Program-made: the position numbers and the translations under genes
From: CAYRHN01 sp964424115
Lineage (GTDB): Bacteria; Chloroflexota; Anaerolineae; Anaerolineales; Anaerolineaceae
Direction of reading: 5' to 3'
Assembly (NCBI GenBank): GCA_964424115.1
Contig: CAYRHN010000002.1
Coordinates: 186,001-250,000, forward strand
Length of the DNA stretch: 64,000 nt
The notes under the pieces: model-generated
Seen by the model: the letters and a program-made list of their open reading frames with translations, nothing else
Told to the model about the DNA's origin: nothing
The model's database searches: none
Shown: positions 58,328 through 64,000 of the stretch, piece by piece
Numbering within the stretch: the stretch's first letter is position 1
Layout of the letters: each line of letters opens with the position of its first letter

Positions 58328-59188
58328 ATGACAAGTCTGATCTTAATCCTGGGAATCATGGTGATGATCCTCGTCCTGGTGCTGACGATGGAATATATTC
58401 CGGCAATGCGTAAAGGCAAAGCAGCGCAAATTCTAGCAGAGAGTTCGGCGCAATCGGAGGACGTAGTGACCGGCCTGCGCAAGACCCTGTTTCCGTTGGA
58501 GAAGCCGGTCCAGCGTTGGGCCGGGCCATCGTTGTTGAAAAAGGCTCGTTTCGATCTGTATTGGGCGCAGATAGTGGAAAAGTGGGCGGGATGGACGGCG
58601 ATCCAGTTCCTCACCTATCGTGTGTTTTTTGCGCTTGTGGGCGGTGTGGTCGGATTGATCGTATTCAAAAACCCGGCGTTCATGGCGATTGTGGGGTTTA
58701 TGGGCTGGCAGTATCCCACGCTGGGCCTGAACGGGATTGCCCGGCGGGCGCGCCGGCAGTTCCAGGCGCAGCTGCCGGAGTACATCCAGTTAGTGGCGGC
58801 GCAGATGTCAGCGGGGATTTCGCTGGAAGAAGCCCTGCGGCGTACTTCGCGGGCAGAAAGCCTGCCTGCCAGATGGATGCAGCGGGTGATCCAGATGGCG
58901 CAGGGGCGCACGCTGGTTGGGCAGGTAGCGAAGGAGGCCGAGGAATCGCAGCTGCCGGAATTGATCAGCATGGGCGTGCAGTTGGGCTTCATCCAGCGCG
59001 GCACAGCCCAACAGCAGCTGCTGGGGCAGTTGGCCACCCAGATCGCGGCGGACTACATCGGGCAAGCCGAGATGCGGGCGGAGAAGGTTGGCGGAGAGCT
59101 GGTCATCCCGATGGTGCTCTTCTATTTCCTGCCTTTTCTGGTATGCCTGATGGCCTTGATTGCCTGGCCGATAGTGGCGGGGATGTAG
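58328..59188 (+). CDS. tadC: TadC-like platform protein (T2SSF domain)
   Basis: 286 residues, preceded by CGGAGGTGATGAA. T2SSF domain (LPEYIQLVAAQMSAGISLEEALRRTSRAE) and terminal helices (VIPMVLFYFLPFLVCLMALIAWPIV). Partner of TadB, adjacent and in order as in other tad loci. Confidence 0.88.
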   Translation: MTSLILILGIMVMILVLVLTMEYIPAMRKGKAAQILAESSAQSEDVVTGLRKTLFPLEKPVQRWAGPSLLKKARFDLYWAQIVEKWAGWTAIQFLTYRVFFALVGGVVGLIVFKNPAFMAIVGFMGWQYPTLGLNGIARRARRQFQAQLPEYIQLVAAQMSAGISLEEALRRTSRAESLPARWMQRVIQMAQGRTLVGQVAKEAEESQLPELISMGVQLGFIQRGTAQQQLLGQLATQIAADYIGQAEMRAEKVGGELVIPMVLFYFLPFLVCLMALIAWPIVAGM

Positions 59189-59203
59189 CCAGAGGAGAAA
59201 ATA

Positions 59204-59914
59204 ATGTTGAACTATTTTTTGAGCATTTTTGTCGCGTTGAGTCTGATCTTTACGCCGGTGTCCTCTACAGTCCTCTTTACACCGCAGGATTACCAAAAGA
59301 TTTCCGATACCCTGGAGAAAGCGTTCTTCCTGGTAGATTTCGCCAATCATGATATTGCGCTAGCGCAAGACGAGATTGGCGACTTGATTTGGGACTTGTG
59401 GGGTGTGGAGCGCTATCTGTATTGGGGCGCGCGCGCGACCAATGCGCGCGCGGTGCAGATGGGAGGCGAATACGAGGGAAAGCGCGTTCTGTGGTGGGCC
59501 GGCGACCAAACCAACCCGCGTCAGTCCGTGCAAGTGTTTGGCGACATCGGGGAAGCCTCAATAGAAAATTATCCCGCCACCTGGCCAGAGGAAGAAATCC
59601 GCGACCCACGCAATCTAGCGGAGCGTGTGACCGATGACTACGTTCTGCAACACACCTCGTACTCCCAACTGCTGGCGCGTTCCCGCAACCTGGGCCTGGC
59701 CGCAGATCTGCTGATTGAAGTATGGGACGCGACCCTGACCCAAGAGGATGAAACCCTGCGCGATCTGAATGACCGCCTGCCGTTCATTGTGACTTATCTG
59801 CGCAACCTCTCGAATTTATATGCTTACATGGCTGATCTACGCTGGCAGCAAAAGCTGAAAGCATTGGAGAGTATTTCAATCTTCTGCCCGGCGTTTGGCT
59901 TTTGCATGCGGTAG
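59204..59914 (+). CDS. Secreted helical protein, unknown
   Basis: 236 residues with a signal peptide (LSIFVALSLIFTPVSS). The mature part is helical, with aromatic clusters (WDLWGVERYLYWGARATNARAV). Two cysteines at the extreme C-terminus (FCPAFGFC). A VirB5-like minor component is one possibility, but no sequence match supports it. Confidence 0.65.
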   Translation: MLNYFLSIFVALSLIFTPVSSTVLFTPQDYQKISDTLEKAFFLVDFANHDIALAQDEIGDLIWDLWGVERYLYWGARATNARAVQMGGEYEGKRVLWWAGDQTNPRQSVQVFGDIGEASIENYPATWPEEEIRDPRNLAERVTDDYVLQHTSYSQLLARSRNLGLAADLLIEVWDATLTQEDETLRDLNDRLPFIVTYLRNLSNLYAYMADLRWQQKLKALESISIFCPAFGFCMR

Positions 59915-59920
59915 GGCAAA

Positions 59921-60490
59921 ATGCAAAACACAACAATGGGTGATCGAATCGGGCTGGCCTTTTTCGCTTTTGCGACCGTGATCTCTGGCCTGGCAGCGGT
60001 GGAAAGTCCAACGATATTGGCCTGGCTGTTGGTGCTTCACAATGGATTGCTGACAGCTATTTACTATATACGCCGCCCGGCGGTGCGCTCGGATCGGGTT
60101 GGTTTGTGGTTGGGGCTGATCGCAGCTTTTTTGCCGCTGGCCTCTTATCCCAAAGAAATCCCAACCTGGCTGCTGATCCCAGGGCTGGCCGGGTACGCGC
60201 TTACGTTATGGTCGCTATTGATGCTCGGAAAGTCGTTTGGCATCGCGCCGGCGGATCGCGGCCTGGTGCGGCATGGCCCATATCGGTTGGTACGCCATCC
60301 GATGTATTTGGGCGAATTGGTGTATCGCTGCGCGTTGGTAGGCGCAAGTCTGAGTGCCGGCAATCTGGTTGTTTTGTTGGCGCTGATTCTGGTGCAGGTG
60401 ACGCGGATCCAGCGTGAGGAAAAGATCATTGTCTATTATGATGAATATGCCGGGCAGGTGCGCTGGCGGCTGCTGCCGGGGATATGGTAG
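59921..60490 (+). CDS. Isoprenylcysteine methyltransferase-like membrane protein (ICMT/PEMT)
   Basis: 189 residues with four or five transmembrane helices. The segment HGPYRLVRHPMYLGELVYRCAL is the signature of the ICMT/PEMT family (SAM-binding HPxY). These enzymes add methyl groups to lipids or prenylated cysteines. A partner substrate in the Tad-like block is unknown. It starts 7 bases after the previous gene. Confidence 0.82.
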   Translation: MQNTTMGDRIGLAFFAFATVISGLAAVESPTILAWLLVLHNGLLTAIYYIRRPAVRSDRVGLWLGLIAAFLPLASYPKEIPTWLLIPGLAGYALTLWSLLMLGKSFGIAPADRGLVRHGPYRLVRHPMYLGELVYRCALVGASLSAGNLVVLLALILVQVTRIQREEKIIVYYDEYAGQVRWRLLPGIW

Positions 60491-60508
60491 AGAGGAGGTA
60501 AATCGTAG

Positions 60509-60784
60509 ATGATGCGGAAAGTGCTTGCCAATCAATTATTTGTCCTGGCGTTGGTGTTCACCCTGACGCTCGGACTGCCGCTGCGCCTGGTGGTGTTTTT
60601 GGTGCTGATTACCGCTGCGGTGGCGCTGCTGGCGAATACGAAAGGCATAGAAGTAACTGCTTTGGGGCTGGCTTTGGGTAGTTTGGGGCTGACGTTGGCT
60701 GTCTACGAGCCTAACTTGGCAATTTGGTTGATGATGGGGTTGTTAATTTTTGGTAGTATTCTAGGAGTTGGAAAAGAAGGATGA
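60509..60784 (+). CDS. Small membrane protein, unknown
   Basis: 91 residues, three or four hydrophobic helices with many Leu/Gly. Preceded by AGAGGAGGTAAATCGTAG. Ends one base before the convergent gene at 60,785, at the edge of the AT-rich region. Confidence 0.62.
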   Translation: MMRKVLANQLFVLALVFTLTLGLPLRLVVFLVLITAAVALLANTKGIEVTALGLALGSLGLTLAVYEPNLAIWLMMGLLIFGSILGVGKEG

Positions 60785-61618
60785 TCAGAACGGAATTTCA
60801 TTCCGATAAGACTCGTCCTGGTCATTCTTAGATTTGTTTTGATCAATTTCGTTCTCGATTAATTGAATGAATTTTATCATGCTTACAATATGGCTGAATA
60901 TTAGAATGCTTTCTCGATAATTGAGGATAGGGTTATCGTGAGCGAGACTTTTATTATTCCTAACATCATTAAAACATTCCAGCACTACTATTGATGCTTT
61001 TAGGATTTTTTCAGTCATTGGCGATTCGATTAAATCCTGTTGTTTTAAATATTTGATATATTCTCCAAACAAACTGTGAAGCGGTCTATCTCTGTCGTAT
61101 TGAATACCATACTTATCAAACAGATGTCTTAGGAATTTAATGAAATAGGTATGGAGCCTATCAAGGGCAGCTTCGGGTTCGTTCTTTTGGATACTTTCTC
61201 TTATGGATTTAGCCAGAAGAGAAAAATCCTGATCGACAATGTTGTCCTTTATTGCATCTATGTGATCTATGGGTGTATCCAGCTTCAATCTTTCCGCGAT
61301 TTTATTGCATTCATCGAGCAAAACAGATTCTGCTTGTGTTATTTCTCTGCCATTAGTTTCTCGAATTGCCTTAAAGTATTCTAATAAATCAGAAAGTAAT
61401 TGACCGACAATATAATTAGGTTCTTCCGCCCAAAATGCTCTTAACCGATTAGCTTTTGAACCGCTTCCATAATCGTATTTTTCGTCATTGATATTTACCC
61501 TCGTATTTTCAAGGATAAATTCAAAGAAAGTTCTATTTGAGAAATCTAGAACATAGCCACTTTCCATGCCAAATAATTTTTCAATCTTTAATTTCTCTAT
61601 ACTGGTTAGATCTGACAT
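60785..61618 (-). CDS. Abortive-infection (Abi_C/HEPN) family protein
   Basis: 277 residues from ATG 61618 (AGGAAAATTC upstream); a longer frame to 61645 is possible. The C-terminal third, beginning ALDRLHTYFIKFLRHLFDKYGI and with VRNNKSLAHDNPIL (Arg-x6-His), matches the Abi_C HEPN domain, a common RNase-type core of phage-defence proteins. The N-terminal part is helical, with no known domain. AT-rich DNA unlike the transfer genes before it suggests a separate origin. On the opposite strand from the rest. Confidence 0.78.
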   Translation of the reverse strand: MSDLTSIEKLKIEKLFGMESGYVLDFSNRTFFEFILENTRVNINDEKYDYGSGSKANRLRAFWAEEPNYIVGQLLSDLLEYFKAIRETNGREITQAESVLLDECNKIAERLKLDTPIDHIDAIKDNIVDQDFSLLAKSIRESIQKNEPEAALDRLHTYFIKFLRHLFDKYGIQYDRDRPLHSLFGEYIKYLKQQDLIESPMTEKILKASIVVLECFNDVRNNKSLAHDNPILNYRESILIFSHIVSMIKFIQLIENEIDQNKSKNDQDESYRNEIPF

Positions 61619-61645
61619 AGAATTTTCCTGTTTCAGCTTTTGCAT

Positions 61646-62066
61646 CGGGGTGCAAATCGAGAGAAGAGGTTCTTTGTGGATTTTATCGAGGTTCTATAAT
61701 TTGCTGTTCATGCATAGGAATTATATCATTATCGATTAAGCGTGGAATACATAAAGATATACGTCCCAACCTGAACGCGTTTGGTTCCATTAACCATTTT
61801 GTAAAAACAAATCAATATGTATAGTATTGAATGCTCTTGTTATGCCGTTGCGTCGATTGGGAGCATACGAACTGGGTAACTGAACTGTTTTGTGGGATAT
61901 GGGGTGGAGGTGGGAGAGAAGTACGATTAACGCTCTGTCCGATGACGATGGACCGATATCTTTGGCTGCCATAAAGTTCTTCTCTGGCGTTTACAGTATT
62001 TCCAAGAATTGCAAATAGAGGTTCCTTCAAGAAATGTATTATTCTGATGCCGAATAGGGAAGGTGT
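61646..62066. other. Gene-free stretch, AT-rich
   Basis: About 420 bases between divergent genes. No supported gene; a minus-strand frame here lacks protein-like composition. Probably holds promoters for both sides. Confidence 0.45.
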
Positions 62067-62075
62067 TGATATAAT
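62067..62075 (+). promoter_or_regulatory. Extended -10 promoter, leaderless start
   Basis: TGATATAAT with TATAAT at 62070-62075. The predicted start coincides with the ATG at 62082. Confidence 0.55.
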
Positions 62076-62081
62076 TAGCTG

Positions 62082-62714
62082 ATGGAAGACCTGACCTATC
62101 AACCAAAATTTAATTGTGAACAATGTCTGACCAAATGTGACGGTCATTCAAAAACCGCATATATTTTTGAACATGACGTAGCCCTATCTGAGAAAGCCGA
62201 GGATTGGCTGATAGATCATTTCGTAAGAAAACATAGCTTGTCCGTGAGGAAAGCCCCAGCGCAACAACATGGATTGCCAGATCTGGAAATTTTAAATGGC
62301 CATAAGGTGATGGGACGCGTAGAGGTAAAGGCTCAAGGACGCGCCTTTATGTTGGTAAAACAACTTTTACCGCAAGCGAACCTTCTTCCTTATGAGACGA
62401 TAGCTCTAAATTTAAGTGATTTTGAACGTTATTGGACACAATATCAATCTGATAAATTACCAATCTTTATCATCTGGCGCGTCAAACGTCCTTGTATTGG
62501 GGAGGGGTATTGGGGACAATCTTTACAAAATTTGTTTGCTCTCTATAAAAAATATGGTTACGGCAGACGATTCAGAAGAAAATCAACAGCAAGCGATATA
62601 GTGGATGGTCATCACAAAGGGGTAACCGTTAATTATCATTTTAGTCTGAAGGAATTGATTCCGCTGGAAAAATTAGACGGTGTAATTATTTCTGCTTGTT
62701 TCCAAAATATTTGA
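62082..62714 (+). CDS. PD-(D/E)XK nuclease-like protein with Cys cluster
   Basis: 210 residues. N-terminal cysteine pattern CEQCLTKC may bind a metal. LPDLEILNGHKVMGRVEVKAQGR has the Asp...Glu-x-Lys arrangement of the PD-(D/E)XK nucleases. It may belong to the restriction or defence set with the following two genes. Could also be a regulator with a dead nuclease fold. Confidence 0.62.
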   Translation: MEDLTYQPKFNCEQCLTKCDGHSKTAYIFEHDVALSEKAEDWLIDHFVRKHSLSVRKAPAQQHGLPDLEILNGHKVMGRVEVKAQGRAFMLVKQLLPQANLLPYETIALNLSDFERYWTQYQSDKLPIFIIWRVKRPCIGEGYWGQSLQNLFALYKKYGYGRRFRRKSTASDIVDGHHKGVTVNYHFSLKELIPLEKLDGVIISACFQNI

Positions 62715-62732
62715 GAGGATGCGAAAATTGAT

Positions 62733-63410
62733 ATGGCAAAAATTCGAGATACAATAGGACGATCCGATGCAAATTCAGGGTATTCGCGTTTGTTAGGTAG
62801 CCAACAGTTAGGCCATCTTATCAGTCGATTGCATGCCACCGTCATTCGCACAGGGAACGAGCTCGAGTCGGTTCTTCGATCTGAAACTCCCGAACAATTT
62901 AAATCAACTCTTGATAGAGTGCTAAGGAACTCTTCCCTATGGACTAGTGATGTTCAAATTGTATTTCAAGCTCATAAGCCAGAAAGTTCTGGAAATAAAG
63001 GGAGCACAGTTGACATCGTCATATTCTTGCATATAGAAAAAAGAATACTGTTAATTGAGCTTAAGGACGGGGATACTTTTGACACGAAAAAAGCCTCTGG
63101 TGAATTGCAAAGCCTAAGGGACTTTGCTGCCTGGATATCAACTAAGATCGCCTATTCTGTCGATTATTATATTTGTTCTTTTAATCAAAGCAATAAAGAT
63201 CTGATAACAAAAGGTTCAAAAGACAGGTTTGATGTCGAACATGTAATGACCGGAAATGAATTATGCACTTTGTTAGGAATCAATTATGATACAGTGCGTC
63301 GCGAACGGCAGGCAGAACAGATCGAAAATTTACAATATTTTTTGAGTGAGTTGGTAAGAATACCAGAAGTACGCGAGTCAATTCAAGAATTATTAGATAA
63401 GAAAATATAG
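62733..63410 (+). CDS. Putative restriction endonuclease (PD-(D/E)XK)
   Basis: 225 residues. TVDIVIFLHIEKRILLIELKDGDTFD fits a PD-(D/E)XK core (Asp, then Glu-x-Lys). The gene is 8 bases upstream of the CcrM/HinfI-like methyltransferase, the normal layout of a type II restriction-modification pair. If so it should cut GANTC. The family is not recognised with certainty. Confidence 0.68.
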   Translation: MAKIRDTIGRSDANSGYSRLLGSQQLGHLISRLHATVIRTGNELESVLRSETPEQFKSTLDRVLRNSSLWTSDVQIVFQAHKPESSGNKGSTVDIVIFLHIEKRILLIELKDGDTFDTKKASGELQSLRDFAAWISTKIAYSVDYYICSFNQSNKDLITKGSKDRFDVEHVMTGNELCTLLGINYDTVRRERQAEQIENLQYFLSELVRIPEVRESIQELLDKKI

Positions 63411-63418
63411 GTGATTGA

Positions 63419-64000
63419 ATGGAAAATAGATTGGAACTGGCTTTAGATAGAATTATTCAAGGGGATTGTATCGAAACATTGAATGCATTGCCGGAAAAAT
63501 CGGTGGATTTGGTTTTTGCCGATCCGCCTTATAATTTGCAGCTTCAAAATGAATTATGGCGACCTAATATGACTAAAGTTGATGCCGTTGATGATGATTG
63601 GGATAAATTTAGCGATTTTGCCGATTATGATCAATTTACGCGTGAGTGGCTCTTGGGCTGCCGGCGAGTACTTAAAGACACTGGTACATTGTGGGTGATT
63701 GGATCCTATCATAATATTTACCGTGTTGGCAGTGTGTTGATGGATTTGGGATATTGGATTCTGAATGATGTTGTTTGGGTAAAGACAAATCCGATGCCAA
63801 ATTTTCGTGGGGTGCGTTTCACCAATGCACACGAAACAATGATTTGGGCTCAAAAAAACAAAGGATCTCGATATACTTTCAATCACCACGTTATGAAGTC
63901 ATTAAATGATGAATTGCAGATGCGTAGTGATTGGGAGATACCGCTGTGTACTGGTAGAGAACGCGTGAAGGTTAACGGTGAAAAAGCACATTCCACACAG
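63419..64000 (+). CDS. CcrM/HinfI-like adenine-N6 DNA methyltransferase, 5' part
   Basis: The first 194 residues of a beta-class methyltransferase; the window ends in frame, so the C-terminal SAM-binding FxGxG motif lies outside. Visible: GDCIETLNALPEKSVDLVFADPPYNLQL (motif IV DPPY), then DYDQFTREWLLGCRRVLKDTGTLWVIGSYHNI, NPMPNFRGVRF and QMRSDWEIPLCTGRERVKVNGEKAHSTQ. These blocks closely match CcrM from memory; CcrM and HinfI methylate GANTC. As the first member of the pair after a nuclease gene it is more likely a restriction partner than a cell-cycle enzyme. Confidence 0.9.
   Translation, partial: MENRLELALDRIIQGDCIETLNALPEKSVDLVFADPPYNLQLQNELWRPNMTKVDAVDDDWDKFSDFADYDQFTREWLLGCRRVLKDTGTLWVIGSYHNIYRVGSVLMDLGYWILNDVVWVKTNPMPNFRGVRFTNAHETMIWAQKNKGSRYTFNHHVMKSLNDELQMRSDWEIPLCTGRERVKVNGEKAHSTQ

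Larger units (their letters stand above)
24640..64000. mobile_element. Integrative, plasmid-like element (left 39 kb or more)
   Basis: Bounded on the left by the comM junction; open on the right. It carries a large serine recombinase at its edge, a regulatory switch, replication and partition genes, a relaxation-type protein, a transfer region with VirB4-like and Tad-like genes, and AT-rich defence cargo. From 27.6 to 60.8 kb every convincing gene is on the plus strand. No phage capsid, terminase or tail gene was seen in this part, so an integrative conjugative or mobilisable plasmid is the better reading, but the unseen right part could change that. Confidence 0.82.

Noticed and set aside
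61812..62147. 111-codon minus-strand frame in the AT-rich gap
   Set aside because: It overlaps the start of the divergent gene at 62,082, has no ribosome site and its sequence is not protein-like.
24640..64000. Prophage
   Set aside because: No terminase, portal, capsid or tail gene was found in 39 kb, and Tad/VirB4-like genes point to a conjugative or mobilisable element; not excluded for the unseen part.

Overview
The window joins two kinds of DNA. Positions 1 to about 24,640 are an ordinary bacterial chromosome. The rest, about 24,640 to 64,000, is the left 39 kb or more of a large integrated mobile element; its right end lies outside the window. The gene content (thrS-infC-rpmI-rplT order, many CLCA-like/FHA and RodZ-like genes, a HypD-like glycyl radical enzyme, no sign of outer-membrane genes) suggests an anaerobic member of the Chloroflexota, probably Anaerolineae. 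That placement is an inference from gene style, not from a marker-gene comparison.

Chromosome: thrS (3' part), infC (rare AUC start), rpmI and rplT form the translation block at the left edge. Then come small helix-hairpin-helix proteins, a 1,065-aa secreted zincin/VWA/FHA protein, a glycyl radical activase with a hydroxyproline-dehydratase-like enzyme, an orphan PfaD-like enoylreductase, tRNA-Cys and tRNA-Gly, a GNAT acetyltransferase, a two-gene ABC exporter, an ECF sigma/anti-sigma pair, a GT-C glycosyltransferase, rimO, a RodZ-like protein with two HTH domains, rplI, the RNase P RNA gene with its own promoter, and an MFS transporter.

Junction: at about 24,625-24,650 a comM (Mg-chelatase-like) gene is cut through its CPCGYYGDP codons. 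A large serine recombinase gene points into the junction and its reading frame runs on into comM. Only the 3' third of comM is present.

Element, region by region: 24.6-27.9 kb is the integrase plus a divergent regulatory switch. 28-35 kb is a replication and partition module: leader ORF, Rad52-like protein, CHC2/Toprim primase, a Rep-like protein whose own coding sequence carries phased iterons, a DnaB-like ATPase, a LexA-like DNA-binding domain and ParA. 35.05-35.58 kb is a gene-free stretch of GGYNN pentamers and hairpins, next to a ribbon-helix-helix protein (a candidate centromere). 36-44.4 kb has an SSB-like protein, two winged-helix proteins (one of the replication-relaxation type), small regulators and a RecD2-like helicase. 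44.4-60.8 kb is the probable transfer region: two look-alike leader RNAs, two tRNA-like structures, secreted and membrane proteins, a VirB4/HerA-type ATPase with a 250-residue serine-rich insert, and Tad-type genes (CpaB, TadZ, TadA/CpaF, TadB, TadC) without any visible pilin, prepilin peptidase or secretin. 60.8-64 kb is AT-rich cargo that looks like phage defence: an Abi/HEPN protein, two PD-(D/E)XK nuclease-like proteins and a CcrM/HinfI-like adenine methyltransferase cut by the window end.

Taken together, the element looks like an integrative plasmid: it can integrate by serine recombination, has the parts to replicate and segregate as a circle, and probably moves through a membrane machine built from a VirB4-like motor and a Tad motor/platform. 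The signals most worth following up are the GGYNN array, the iterons inside the rep gene, the Tad/VirB4 hybrid with its serine-rich motor, the tRNA-like structures and the paired leader RNAs.
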